Source: Moringa oleifera (lineage: Eukaryota > Streptophyta > Magnoliopsida > Brassicales > Moringaceae). Taken from it: a stretch of 64,000 nucleotides of DNA. The notes under the pieces were generated by a model. It saw nothing but the letters and a program-made list of their open reading frames with translations. It searched no databases and had not been told where the DNA came from. This document shows positions 16,969 through 31,100 of the stretch, piece by piece. A program made the translations under genes and the position numbers. The stretch lies in assembly GCA_021397835.1 (NCBI GenBank), contig JAJFZO010000724.1, positions 1,215,001-1,279,000 of the forward strand, in the 5' to 3' direction. Each line of letters starts with the position of its first letter. The stretch's first letter is position 1.

Positions 16969-19900
16969 ATGGACGCGAAAGTAGAAACGGAGGAGCAAAC
17001 ATGGAGCAGAGAAACAATCCCCAAGGTGATGACAATTGTGAGCACAAGGCTTCCTCAGGCAGACCTCATCTCTCTTCTTCTTGTCAGCCCTTGGCTCCAC
17101 CGCTCTCTAGTCTCCTACCCGTCTCTATGGCTGGTACATATGCCATTTCGCTTTTGCTTATTCCCCTCTTGGTTTGAATTTGAGACCCTTTTATTGATGT
17201 CAACCTTTTTTATGATCTGGGTGTTGTTTCTTGGGTAGGTTATTGATTTGCGTGAGATGAATAATGCTGGGGAGAGACTCATAGGTGCTCTTTCATTAGT
17301 AAGTCCTAAAAGTTTAGAAAACTTTTTGCAACATAATAAAGGTGTGGCTTTAATGATTAATTGTAAATTGTTTAGAGTTATATGTCGGAGAATTTTATTG
17401 AAGTGTCTTTAGGCTGTGATAACTAGATGATATTTGTCTTTTGTGCAGTCCAGATATCAGAATGTGAAGCAATTAAACCTTGAATTTGCACAAGATATGG
17501 AAGACAGACATCTCGAAGTTGTTAAAAGCAAGGTAATGTCTTGTGCCTCTGACAATTTACATGGAGTTTAGCTGTTGGAAAACTATGAGCAGAATTTAAA
17601 TGTGTGATAACTTTGAGCTTAGATGATGTTCTGTTAGAATATATGCCTTTTCAGGGCTCACAATGCAATCCCAGTTGGTGGTATCCTCTTCTGTGATTCA
17701 TCAGAAGGATCTTTTTTCACTTTGAGTTTGTATAAATGATTTCTATCTTTCTGTATTTAAACTTTCCAGTGCTCAGATTCTCTTCAAAATTTGGAGTCTT
17801 TAAATCTGAATGGTTGCCAAAAGATCACTGACCGAGGTATTGAAGCTATAACCACAATTTGTCCCAAATTGAAGGTTTTCTCTATCTATTGGAATGTAAG
17901 GTACAGGTTAATCTGATCTGTCAATATACATTACTACTTAACATTATATTTTCATACCCAACATTTTATCAATTTTAATGAGTAATTGTATATTAATTAA
18001 ATTTCAGGGTAACAGATAAAAGCGTGAAGCATCTGGTGAAAAACTGCAAGCATGTTGTTGATTTGAACCTAAGTGGCTGTAAGGTATCAAAATCATGATT
18101 ATATGGGAACTGCATCCAGAATTCTATTCCCTGCATTGCAGCTTTTTAGTGTGATGCATACATATCCCTATTGCTTGGTTAGACTTTTGTGTCTTCTCTC
18201 TATGCATTGTACTATGTTTATGCCCTATGATAGTTTGGACTATACCCATGTGTAAGTCTTGTGAAGTCTCCTGTATTTTGCAAGTCTTGGGAGGCCAAAA
18301 GGACTTCTGTTCAGTGTCCAAGCAAGCAGGCATTAGTATGAGTTAGCCAAAAGCTTAGGAGATCTCTGAGATTAAATTGTTGACTTATTTGCTCAAATGA
18401 GGATGTGAAATGGATTTGTAGCGAGGCAGTATAAAAAGAAAAAAAAGGACTCGCGGGAAGTTAAGGACAGCACAAGCTATAAAAAGATCATGAAAAGTTG
18501 ATTTGTGTCTCACAGAGACCAATGATTACATAATTATGTAATGAGTATAAATTATAGAAATGAGAAAAAGGTGAAAAAAAACTGGAATTAAGGCTGTCAT
18601 TGCAAGATTCTGCTATAGTTTTATAGATCATGGTCGGAAAGGAGATGCTGACTAATTGTAATGGATGCAGAAATTTGTACCAGCAACTAGTGATGTTGTA
18701 ACTAACCGTAAATCTTTGCAATTGTGCATTGTTGAGATTTGAAGGAAACGAAACTAGTCTTTGAAATTCTATATATGATCATATGTAATTATTCTTTTTT
18801 TTTTTCTTTTTAAAAAAATTGTGGGAAAAAAGGCTGCTTGGAATGTAACCTTGAACAGAAGGTTAGGTTCAGAATTTTTGTGTCCCTCAATGCACTGGGC
18901 CCAGCAGTTAGATGTTAATTTTTTCCTTGCTAAAAATATTTGTATGTATGAATTCATCATTTCAGTTGTTCAAAATAAGGATTGTTATCTTCAAGAATTG
19001 ACTTTGAATGTAATATTTTGTTGTGATAATCACAGAACATAACAGATGAAAGTTTGCAATTAGTAGCTGACAATTATCAAGGGTTAGAGTCAATAAACCT
19101 GACTAGGTAAGTAAATCTTATTTCTTTTATTTTATATTGGACCAAGCTCATGTGTGGAGAAAATAACGTGTGAAAGGTGTCGGATATTAAAATCATGCTA
19201 TGTTTCTGGTGTGAGTCAAGCGAGTGACCAATGTAAGAAGTAGTGATTTGATGATACATTTAAATGGCTGGGAAGAACGCAGTGAGGCAAAGGAATGATA
19301 AGTTATATATCGAAGGGGAGTAGTTGAATGCTAATGGTGAAGAGTCATACCTTCTTAATGGTAATTGCATTTTGTGATTATAGTCTGTCCCCAGGTGTAT
19401 CAGAATCACTGATGAGGGCTTGCAGCGAATACTGCTCAAGTGCTCTTGTCTCCAAAGTTTGAATCTTTATGCCCTCTCCAGGTACTACATATGTGTTTGG
19501 ACTTAGTTCTGCGACAACTGTTTCTACTATTATGGGACTGATGGCACTATTAGTTTATAACTATTTCTTTTATATTATGGCTTGCTCAGCCTCACAGACA
19601 ACGCTTACAAGCAAATATCACTTTTGGGCCATCTGAGATTCTTAGATCTATGTGGCGCCCAGGTAGAAGCCTTGATGTTTGGTGCAAAAGTGTTTTACAC
19701 GGTTTTAGAGTTTTAATGGCTTGACATTGATCCTAGTCATTACACTTATTGTCAGAATTTGTCTGATGAGGGACTTTCTTGTGTAGCTAAATGCAAAAAC
19801 CTGCGGTCACTTAACTTGACATGGTGAGCAAACTTTGAATCTCCTGCATATGCTATAAAAAGCAAGAGATGCAATTTGATAATTGTTTAAATATTAATTT

Positions 19901-22303
19901 TCTTTATATTGATAGGTGTGTACGTGTCACTGATGTGGGAGTTATTGCCATTGCTCAGGGTTGCACCTTTCTTGAATTTCTTAGGTACATTTCTGATAAG
20001 AATAACTTGATTAATTTGAAATAACTGATATGTTTGTTTTTCTGAAATTTTATGTTTCCTCACCGTTCATCCATTGGCTTTGACGAGAAATGACGAGTTT
20101 GTTCTTCCCCAGATCTGTCAGTGTTTTAGGCGTCTCTATAATAGGAAGGACACTCTGTATTTTGCCACAACGCCTAAGCAGTTAGCTTAATACAGTGCTT
20201 CCAAATGTAAATTAAGGGCCAAGTTTGGATAGAGAAGATTGTTGAGGTTTTGCACCTAAGATGACCAGAAAGAAGATCAGACTAATTATCGGAAAAGAGC
20301 CAACTTTAGATGCCATAGTGTTTTAGGTGCCTGTATCATAGGAAGGACACTCTGTATGCAGTTAGCTTAATACGCGCTTCCAAATGTAAATTAAGGGGCC
20401 AAGTTTGGATAGAGAAGTTTGTTGAGGTTTTGCACCTAAGATGACCAGAAAGAAGATCAGACTAATTATCTGAAAAGAGAAAACTTTAGATGTCATAGTA
20501 CTTGATATGTTTCTGTCAATTAACAGTAAGGAAAAGGCAGAAGTAACATGAAACAAAGGGAATAACAGAGAAAAGAAAAAGAAACAAGCAGATTCTGTCA
20601 CTTCATTGTCTGCAACGAATTCAATATTTTTGCAAGTAATTTGAGAGATTTTGTGCACATATGCCATAACTTGTGAATGAAATGCAATAAAAATTTACAA
20701 AGCAATGAGTAGTTTGGAACTTTTTTAACTAAACCCATAAAGTGAATGCTCATGAGTTGTGGAGGGCAGGTAATCAAGATGTGTCTGTTCATTTCTTTGG
20801 CTGAATAAAATTGTGGGGAACATTCATAACTTTGATTTAAGAGCCTGGTTTAGATGGTTGACCATACGGACCTTCTGTTCGCTTTATTATGAGATCTCCT
20901 GGAATTGCAGTGAATTGCTCGTTTGTTATCCTTTTCTTACTGTTGCTGTTGGTGGCGCAGCTTATTTGGAATAGTTGGGGTAACCAACAATTGCCTGGAG
21001 GCCCTTTCAAAGTTCTGCTCAAAGACGCTTACAACCCTTGATGTAAATGGATGCACTGGCATTAAGGTAATTGACTGTATTTATATGGAAGAGGGCTTTT
21101 CATTATGTTGTTATGTTAATAAATCATAACTGATGAACTGTATGCTTTTTAAGAGCTAGGGCTGGCAATTTGGTTAACATGTTATAAACAGGTATGTCAA
21201 CATGACATAATTGCTCAAATATGCTAAACATTAAAGCAACATGATTAATTAATAATGTAAGACTCTTAAACATTAATATGACAACTTTATAAAGCAAGTT
21301 AGACAACAAAACATAACTGTTGCTTACTACATGTTAACCAAAGAGAAGTACACAGTTATTCTTTGACATTCTTTTTATTACTCTTGCTATTGAATTGTGT
21401 GACAAATTCTCATTCCTAGTGAGAAGTAGCAAATAACCATCCGCCTGAAACCATCAGACTATAATTGACTAAGAAATATAGTGTTAGGCAGGGCAAGTGG
21501 GATTATTTGGCTATCATATTAGTGACTTACTACATGTTTGTTTGAGCTGGCCAATTTTCATTACTATCAACACTAGGTGATGGATGTAAGGAGAATCATG
21601 AAACCACTGACGCATCTTTTAAATTCCTTGCTGTGAACCCTGTATTTTCTCATGTATGGACATCTTTTCCATTCTCGCAATACCATGAACCCTCATTGAC
21701 TTTGTATTTTTGTACCATATAATCTGGTCAATTATTGCTCCCATATCCTTGAATTTCATGTTAGACATGCATACAGTGGCCCCATGTGGATAAAAGCATA
21801 TAAACTGTCATGAAGCTACAGGTATGCTCTGCTAGATGGTGCGGTACGTGTCTTACATGGTTCTCTAATTTTTTATCCAAAATGTTAAAAGGTTGGTACA
21901 TAACCTCTACTATAGGTATAAGTTGAGTTGGCTTGTGTGCCGAGATCGGGTTGAATTTGCATGGAAATAAGGCATGTGGGTAAATTAATTGAAAACATTG
22001 TGCTGTAGAGCTTAACCAGGTGAAGCTGCATGTGCATGTAGAGTGGATTTGTACACAAGCATGCTGGTAAATGCACTCGTATATCCTTTCAAAAAAACAA
22101 AAAATAAAAAAAAAATGCACTTGTTCATCTGCTCAACATACATATGCCTATGTGAGTTTAGATCTTGCTGACTCCTGCAATAAATTCAGTTATTACTTCT
22201 TTCAGTTTACTTTAATGCATCTTTACTCATCTTTCAGAGAAGAAGCCATGAGGAGTTGCTCGAGTTGTTCCCACATTTAAGGTGCTTTAAGGTCCACAGC
22301 TGA
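16969..22303 (+). CDS. F-box/LRR (RNI-like) protein
   Basis: Twelve exons, all GT-AG and in phase: 16969-17133, 17239-17298, 17449-17532, 17770-17900, 18008-18083, 19036-19106, 19395-19481, 19590-19662, 19756-19823, 19916-19984, 20961-21066, 22238-22303; 351 residues. Residues about 10-55 form a degenerate F-box (TIPKVMTIVSTRLPQADLIS, then LLVSPWLHRSLVSYPSLW), which would contact SKP1 of an SCF ubiquitin ligase. The rest is about ten cysteine-containing leucine-rich repeats of the GRR1/FBL type (LESLNLNGCQKITDRGIEAI, LRSLNLTWCVRVTDVGVIAI, LTTLDVNGCTGIK). It matches in length and sequence the Arabidopsis F-box protein At3g58530 (from memory). The substrate is unknown. The ATG chosen is the first in frame; the frame is open upstream only from a TTG. 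Introns 5, 10 and 11 are long. Confidence 0.93.
20121..20499 (+). repeat. Tandem direct duplication in F-box intron 10
   Basis: Copy 1 is 20121-20317 and copy 2 is 20318-20499. They begin with gtgttttaggcg / gtgttttaggtg and share aggaaggacactctgtat, aatgtaaattaagg, ccaagtttggatagagaag and agaagatcagactaattatc. Copy 2 lacks about 17 bases present in copy 1 after ctctgtat. Few substitutions separate the copies, so the event is fairly recent. It is non-coding. Confidence 0.92.
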
Positions 22304-25085
22304 TGTGATGCTGTTATGGAAATTTCTAATTATGTCCTCTCACCAAGGCAAGTATCCTTGATCCAGAACCATGACATCTCCTTTCATTAAATTAGGAAAC
22401 CACTGCCACATCAATGAGCAAAATGACTCTTCTTATAGCAGGCATTTCGATGAATGATCCTTGAACGCTCACCTCTACCCCCATTCCCCTGAAGGTAGTT
22501 CATTGATGAGCATTTTATTTTGGTATAATGATTTTACTTTGAGGGATGCATTTGTCCTCAATGATTCTTCGCAATTAAGTAAACTTGTTATTAGTGTGCC
22601 AGTGGTTTTGTGGACAACTTAACTGATAGATTCATTTTATTGCTTTTGTATAAAATCTGGCAGCGCACAAAAAGAAAACTGGCCCCCAAATTTGTCCTTT
22701 TTACAATGAAGGAATACTATACCTCGGAAACCCATTCGTTTCAGTAGTCTTAAGGGGTGGAATCGCTTTGTTGATCTGAAGTGAAAAGGTCACATATCAA
22801 TAATTCTGAGAAGGGAAAAGGCCATGAAGTTAAAAAACGAGAGCTACACTAACAAAAAAAGAAAATGTGCAACCTTAGAAATGATAGGAGTTGGAAAATT
22901 TTGTTGTAAGATACAACAACTAGACAGTTGATATGTTTGACAAAGAATCTTTTCTGCATACAGAACTCAAATGAGAATTGCTGGAAAGCTATCTAAAGAA
23001 TAATTTTCTATCAATTACAATGTTGAGATTGTTTAGCCATTAGCATGTTGATATGGAGAACAAATCTGAGGTCAGGTCTCAGTTTCTCGACCTACTACCT
23101 CCTTGATACAATGATTTCCCCGCTGTCCTTTATGTTGGTTTGGGATGAATATTTTGGTTCTGTATCAGGATTCCTGCACCCCACCCCCCCCCTCCCCCTT
23201 TCATTCTTTTCCTTTGTTTTTACCATCTTGGCATTGTCTCTTCTTTCAGTTTCCATGTCAGTTGCTGAACTAGATTTAAAAACAGTGCTATGTTTTGATC
23301 ATCCTGGTTCAAATGATTAGCACAGCTTTTTTGTGGAGTGCATCTGAAAAGTAACCTAATTGCTATCTACATTATTAGATATTTTGTTATGCCTCCCTTA
23401 GTCTGCTGAGTGCATACTAGTGGCTTGGATTTGGTATCGTCCCCTAGGCACATGGTTGTGGCCTTGCCTCCTCGTAATATGCGGGAATCAATTCTCTGGT
23501 TATTGCTAATATTTTCTGTTCTTGCAGCGCGGAAAAGGTTTTGGGTCAAAGCAAAATACCATTGTATGAAGAAAGCAGATTTGATTCAAAAATTTGAATC
23601 TGAATAATAGGTGTTGCTGTACAGCGCTTTTCTCAGAAACATATATTGACATGGTGCTGGACCAAGTTGATCATCCTACAAACAAAAATCAACATGAAAT
23701 GACAATGGTTGCAATCAAATTTAAGTGATCACGTGAAAAGGTTCAACATAATCTTCTCATTTACTTTCTTGGGAGTTTTGATATTCAATCAATACAAATG
23801 TTTCTTCCTCAACCCTCCAAAGGCTTTCCTTAAAGACATCTGTCTGCAGGTGAATAGCTAGTTTCAGAGTTTAACAAGCACTCCATGGAAAGTAGCCTAA
23901 CCAATCCCACAATTCCCACCTCTATACCCCCAAAGAGGGGAAACCAAAGAAAAAGAAATCAGAATTTTTTTCCATTTCTGACATTATTGTTTCAATAGAA
24001 TCACTTCAATTCAAAATCCCTTCTTTGTATCAATTTTTTTTTTTATTAACTAAAACAAAATGAAATAACACATGAAGAAAGAGCACGAGGTTAAATGGAG
24101 TCAGGCCTGAAAAGAACAGTAACCAAAGTCCGACGAAACATGGAACCAAGAAATGGAGGGCATGCAGCAACATGCCACTAACCACTTGCCTTGCAAGACT
24201 ATTAAAGTACAAGAAAACGACTAGTGGGCCGAGCCGGTCGACATTTCTATGGCAAATATAAAAGGAAAAAGCAATTGAATAAGGCATAATCATGATTTTT
24301 CTATGAGACAAAGGGTAGCATAATACAGAGCAGATCTCAGCAAGGATCCCCACAAAGGGAGAACACATGACATGATCTACCAATCTTACAATAACTTATC
24401 TCTATCCATCAGCTTCTACAGACCACTCTTTTGGGCATCTCCGGACCGAAACAACCAATACACCTGTCAACCACAATAACCACACGTATAATAACCCTTA
24501 GCTGCAGATGTCAGACAGAGGGGACTGCATTTAACTCTTCATGCACCATTAGTTTACCCAACAAACGGTTATTGAAGCAGGAAGAGTTACCAGAATAATG
24601 TTTATTGAGTCTTCAAGCCAATTAGGACAATCTAGGTTTTCATAAAAGGAACTTCCAAGTACATCATCATAATGCCTTTCCTCTGAGAAATACAGGTTCT
24701 ATCAGTGAAAAGGTACCACTTCTTTCCAATCACATGATCACATGGTTAGGGCCCCCAACACCTTTGAAAGCAAAGATATTATCTCTCACATTCAATTCAA
24801 GGGCCCTCCATTTTAATTTGTTTTGGCAAAATTTGAAGAGGTTCCTCCTCCTGGAAAAATGGCCTTTCTTTTCTTAGATTTGTTCTCCACAATGCAAAGT
24901 CAATAGAATTTCACTTGGTTTCACTCTCATGTAGCAGGTTTGAAAAGGCTGAATAACAACCAGGAAAACTAAGGACCGTACGGAGAGAAAAGGGAAAATT
25001 TCCGGAACTCAATAACAGAGGAGTGTGACAAAAAGAATTTCTTGAATTATGTAAAAGAAATGACAAGATTGCATACCATGGAGTG
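22304..25085. other. Tail-to-tail region between the F-box and CCR4 genes
   Basis: Non-coding, gene-like composition, presumably holding both 3' UTRs and polyadenylation sites. Around 23510-23530 there is a good splice-acceptor-like string (tctgttcttgcag) followed by a short open frame to 23607; this could be a 3' UTR exon but there is no proof. Reading frames of 60-117 codons here look like chance. Confidence 0.5.
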
Positions 25086-28000
25086 TCAGCGTCTAGGCCT
25101 AGGCATGCAGCGAAATTCAGCTAATAGTGCTATATGATCAGAAGACCACTCTGGAGAAGGGAGAGCTGTATCTTTCCTCAAGCTCTCCTCATCCAAGAGT
25201 TCCAACAAAGATTCAACGGTTAAAGTGTCCGCTGAAATCACAGATTAGATTACTTTATTAGCAAGCATTATAGCTAAAATTACCAAACATCAAATCAGAG
25301 AAAATGGGAAGGGGGGCCATAAAATGATAATAAAGTGGAAAGTAGCTGACAGGTGAGAACAATTTTATCACAAAAAGGTTCACCTGTGTAAAATATGTAA
25401 TCAAGAGTGCCGATAAAGTCCCTGGTACAGTTTGTAAATAAGGGTTCATTTGTCGTGGCATCCATTCTCCGCCTTTGCTGCTCCAGTCCAAGACCGACCC
25501 CCATTCTTGCAAAGGATGAGTACGCACTGACCTGTAATATATTTTCTATCAACCATCATTATCCAATAAAAGCCAAAGCATGCATTAACTGACACTCACA
25601 CTTCCCTTCCCCCTCTCTTTTCCTGTTATGCTTTCTTTTCCCCTTTCCTTTTCTCCCCCTTTGTCGACGAGAAGCCCATTAGTGAGAACAATGAATAAGT
25701 AAAAGTCTAGCACGTAATGTACCCTTCAAAAGTAAATATTTTTATTAACATATTACCAGTGGCAATTGATGTGTCAGCTTGCTGTGAGGCCGCAAGATTC
25801 CAAGAGGATCAACCACTAACTCAGGATGCAAAGGATCTACCTTTCCCATTGCGAGAAGAGAATGAGGTGCACTGTATCAAAGTTCAACAGCGGTTTTGTT
25901 GTGAAAAGTATTTGTAACAGAGTAAAATAACTTGCATCTGCTACATCAGCATAGTTTATCAGAATAATGGTCAAACCTCCCAGGAAGTGAGTTGAAGTCT
26001 CCACACACCAACATGGGAATGTCTGCACTGGCAGCTATTTTCTCCAACCCTTTTAAGAGAGTGTGAACCTGATTTAAAATAATTAGAAAGCACATATAAA
26101 ATATAGTTTAATTAATATCAAACAGAATAGTTATACAGAGAAGAAATAAGAACCTGCCAGAGCTTCACATCCTTTAGATCTTGGTGTACATTGACATGAG
26201 TGTTTGCCTATATTCCCAACCATTAGAAATTGAAAATGGTTATAAGATGCTCTAGAAGATGACCATACAAGAATGCGAAAGAGAAAATACAATGTTCTCA
26301 TGGTTACATAGATGAGATCGCACATCAATTTTCAAAACAACCCTACTTCCTGTATGGCAGTGTATATCAAATATCACTCAAATCCAAACCACAATCTGAT
26401 ATGAAAATCATCTACACAATCTGTACTCCCAGAAAGAGAATAACATCCCTAAGACTGAGACCAGCCGTGGGTACTAAACCCCATATACTCAGCATAATAA
26501 CACATAGAACATTATGTCTCATCTGTTACAGTCCACCATACTTAACCACTATGACCTTAATAAAAGTTATATACAAAGGATTAGATAAGCATCACCAATT
26601 TGCTCAGTTTTCTTGCTTAGACTCAGATATGGGTGTCAGGCGCGGCTATGTATCTAATTGTCTGACTCATTAATTATCCTAGGTTTAAGACACAGGGAGA
26701 TGGCATAAAAGCCTCCGAAAGCAAGTATTGGAGCTCAGTCGTCATATATTAATTAGCAATAAGATAGTCTGAACACTCAGCATGAATATGCATTTTCAGA
26801 TTATCCTCAAGAATCGCACAACACCACCAACCAATGATACCACGCCAGCAACCCATGACATCACTGCAGCAACCAAAGATAAAGGCCAAAACAATTATAA
26901 ACAACCAACAACTGTCAATCCAGTTCAGCTAACACAACTCATTTCTTTGGTTGACAATGAAATCTGTGAAAAGCTGTAACTCTAGAGTAAGGCCAGACAA
27001 GGAGTTCATACCCTGTCTTGTGATGTGTGAGTTACGTGTTCAAACAAAAATGAAGTGTCCAAGCAACAGAGAGCAGATCATAACAAATATTCTTACCACA
27101 CAAAGAAGCTGTCTTTTCCCAGGATTATCAGCACCCTGATTACTAAATTTTGCTTCCAAAACCACTATCAATGCAACATTATCCTGGGACGAGAAACAGT
27201 TTCTATTAACACCATTAATAAAATATACAATGGAAGAGATCTGGATGGAGAGATCCAATGAAATTTTGAACTGAAGCAACATTAAGTGACCTTAATCAAT
27301 CGATTCAAAGCATTTTTCTTCTGAGCACTAGGAATAAGAGCATCAGTCAAAGATTGAGCAGCCTTATTAAATTCAACCTGCACATAAACACCAGTGCATT
27401 TAGCATGAGCAGAAGCAATGGAAGATTATAACACGATTGAAACCCATGCAGACCTCGTATTTTTTGACATGTGAAAATCTATCTCTGCGGAAAAATGTTG
27501 CACAGCCGTCGATCATATGGGCATTTCCATTGTAAACCTGCAGTCACCAATTATAATCAAAATATTTAACGGCTATAGCCATAAAAAAAAAAAAATTCCT
27601 CAACTAACCTCATTTGTTTTCCTCTTGTACAGAGCTTGATAGCCATGTTTGTCCAGCTCAGGGGCAAAAAATTCCTCAAAATGATCATTTTGGACCTGCA
27701 AGGAAATAAAGCAAGAAGGTACAACCACCACAAGTTAATATTAAAAGTAGACTTAGAATCAAAACCACTTTATGGTCACCTGAAGACTGAAGATGCTTCT
27801 AATGATGCACACTAAAAAAAATACTATGGTTTTCTTCTTTACTAATTTGGTGTGTTTAATGGCATAACTATTCTTCATAAGTTGTTTGAAGTATGTACAA
27901 CCTGAAAAGAGGAAAATATAATTGAAGAAATGGCATATTTCAAAATCCAGAACCTGCCTGAGTAAAGAAAGACTGAATTCTTAATCTGAACATTAAAGAT

Positions 28001-28148
28001 CTGGCTGACAGACTTTTCGAGAAAACAGTTAATATCAATGGTTAGCTAAGGCTAGAAGGTAAATTTGATGACATTTTCAGTTACTTAATAGTCTGCACAG
28101 CTTCCAAAGACCCTACAAGAATAAAGTACTGAGGGATGGCACTTTCAA

Positions 28149-28190
<42 letters not shown>

Positions 28191-31100
28191 TGAAAATAAA
28201 ATGTGATCAGTCAAAGTAAATACTTGTGAATCTTCAACCACCTAATCTTACTACCCTCCTCAAGTGAAATCACATCCAAAGTTGGTGGGGAAGGCAGGAG
28301 GGGGCTAGGGGAGTTTGATTTGAAATCATGAAGCAGTCTGTAACATCAGAAATGCAATCAAATGCATTATTAATAAAACAATTGTGGCTGCATACTTCCT
28401 GTAGGCAAACAATGTCTGCACGGTAGCCAACAATTTCCCGCAACAAATTCTGTCTGCGATAGGGCCAAGAAAGCGCCCAGGAAGGGCAGTAGCTATATAA
28501 TTCACTTGTTGCATATGCATCAGACAAAATGTTATATGAGAGCACAGTGAATGTTCCAGCAGATGAAAGACGGCCTTCTGAATCGAGATGCCCCATCATA
28601 TCAGCTCCACTGACTGGGATCAACCTACGAGGACTTGGAGAGGGGGCTGGAATAACACGCGAAGTCAATATAGTGTTGGGATGTCCAACAGGAAGTTTAG
28701 TTTCTGCATCTACTACAACACATTCAAACTTAAGAACATGACCAATATCATCAGCTGTTGGTGTATATGTTTTGGAGCGTCCAACCTCAAACCATGTTTC
28801 ACCACCACTCCTCTGTGTAACTGCTGCAGGGTATAGAGGTGCTGAACCATTAGTTAAGCTAGCACTTGATGCAGAACCAGATAAGCTGGTATTCATAACC
28901 CCAGATCCTGAGCTGTTGAAGCGCCCAAATAACTCGTCCTCCTCATTTCCATTTTCATTTACAGCACTAGCAGCACGGTCGTGAAGAACACGATGATGCT
29001 GCCATGCATCCGAGAAGCATTTAGGAGAGCAATGGTAGCTTTTGGCAACAGGTATCTTAGCCTTAACACAACCTAGGCATTGCAGCGTGGCTTGCTCAGA
29101 TGGGTGCACACTACAAACAGCGACTTTTCTATCACTTTGTACACGATACCTGCAACACAAGCCAAGTTTTAGAAGAAAAAAAAATGTTCCAGCACATCAC
29201 AGATGCCAGGTGATACTAAACTCAGACAGCAGAATATAATCAGCTTAAGAGGAAACTTTCGAAAATTAAGTATCTTGCACGGCTACCAATCGTGTCATAC
29301 AGAAAAGAGGACAAACTTGTACTGCCTAATAGAGTGGCAGTCACATCAATTGCAGCTTGACCCCATTCAATTAACTATACAACAAGACAACTATGCTCAG
29401 AATTCTTGGCAAAGTTCCAAATAAGGAAATAATATTCTAAAAGATTTACTCCAGGACGACACCACAAATAAAATAATATCAAAAGAGGATGAAAAAGCAA
29501 TATCATTTGTTGTTAACTACCATTTTATTGATTATTTTTCTTGCTCAGAAAATTTGACTGTTAAACTCAAGTAACCCATCCACATGTTGACAAGAAACCT
29601 CATATCCAAACTTATATTGCTAGTGCACTTGATATAGTTTCTATCTTTTCTTACCACGAAGCCCAAAGAGCTGACAATGATGCTAATCCTTTTGAATTTA
29701 AAATTCCAGAATTTGCACACAGAATAAGTATTGCTCTCATCAAAGTTGCAATGACATTTCTTATGTCACAATCTCATACAAATCAAATCTTCTCTGATAA
29801 AAAATCAACAACTAGGTAACCTCTAAATATCCATTTCTATTCTAATTTATTAGAAGATGATAGAAAACCACTTGGTGCCTAACTTGTGACAGAAACCAAG
29901 ATACAAGAACAAATTTAGTTAGCACTTGTTTAACCAGACAGCACCATTGAAAGACCTAAATATAACTTAACCAGTAAAATTTCATTTACCGAATAAAATA
30001 AAGGAAATTTTTTTTCCATTAATTACTCACCACTCTATTTAAATTACTCAAAAGAAATCTTCTTCGTCAATCGATTGGTTATAATGGCAATAGATGCCAG
30101 TAAAGCCAACCATAATGTTCTACATAAGAAGCAGTTTACCCAACCATGCTTCTATCCAACATGCTCAATCTTCAAAAATAGTTTTCTCAATAATCATTTC
30201 CTACAAGTGCACATTGAGCCAGGTCCTTGTTTACCCTTGCAACTATAGGAAACCCCTTCTGTCCCTAGTGGTTCATTTTTCAACATTTAAAGATATTCCC
30301 AAAACCCACCCAAGTTTGGGTTCATCAGTGCTTCGTGTGAAAGATTGGGGCCAGAATAGGCAATTTATAAGATGTTCAACTTTTTGAGAACTTATATATA
30401 AAGAAATTGTTACTAGACATACATGTGAGTTCTTCAAAATCCTTTTCCATCGTCAAAAACAATGCATTTAAAAATATTCTGATTTTAGTAAGATCAAATT
30501 GTGAGATTTTGTGGTTGTACATGCCAACCTTTAAACATTTCTACATTGTCTAGGTAAAATATTTATTGACTAGAATTCATAAAATAACAAAATAAAAAAC
30601 AGAAAACCAATGCACTAGCACCTACAAACAACTTTTTAGACCATTACAAGTCAGTATAATTACTATGTGCATAACCGCAACATCCTCAATTAGTATCCTG
30701 CCCCTACCAAAACTCTGATGCCAGAATCACAATCAACATGCAAATAAACACAAATATACACATGCAAATTAACCACGAGGGTGCATATTCAGTACCTGAT
30801 GATTGTTAGGCTCCAGCCTTATCAGAAGTAAATCCAGGAAGAACCGACAAATGAAAATTAAAAGCAATGATACATAACCCAACATCTTTTAAAATGAGTC
30901 TCATTTCGCAGACTGAAAATGCCAATAGATGCTCTCATTGATGAAGAGTTGAAGGAATCTTGTTCAAACAAATAAAGAAAAAAATGCTAAGTCTCCAATT
31001 AAGCAAGTAAGTAGTCAATAATTTCCTTCATTGTTTTTATCATTAGTGATAGTTTTAAAGACCTACTTTAAAATCACCTTGTCCATTTCATGATGGATGC

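Noticed and set aside
16742..17238. Several overlapping 80-100 codon frames on both strands near the F-box start
   Set aside because: Only the frame starting at 16969 continues through correctly phased exons; the others are shadows or run into the adjoining intron.
28529..28984. Three 70-82 codon plus-strand frames
   Set aside because: Shadows of CCR4 exon 2 on the opposite strand.
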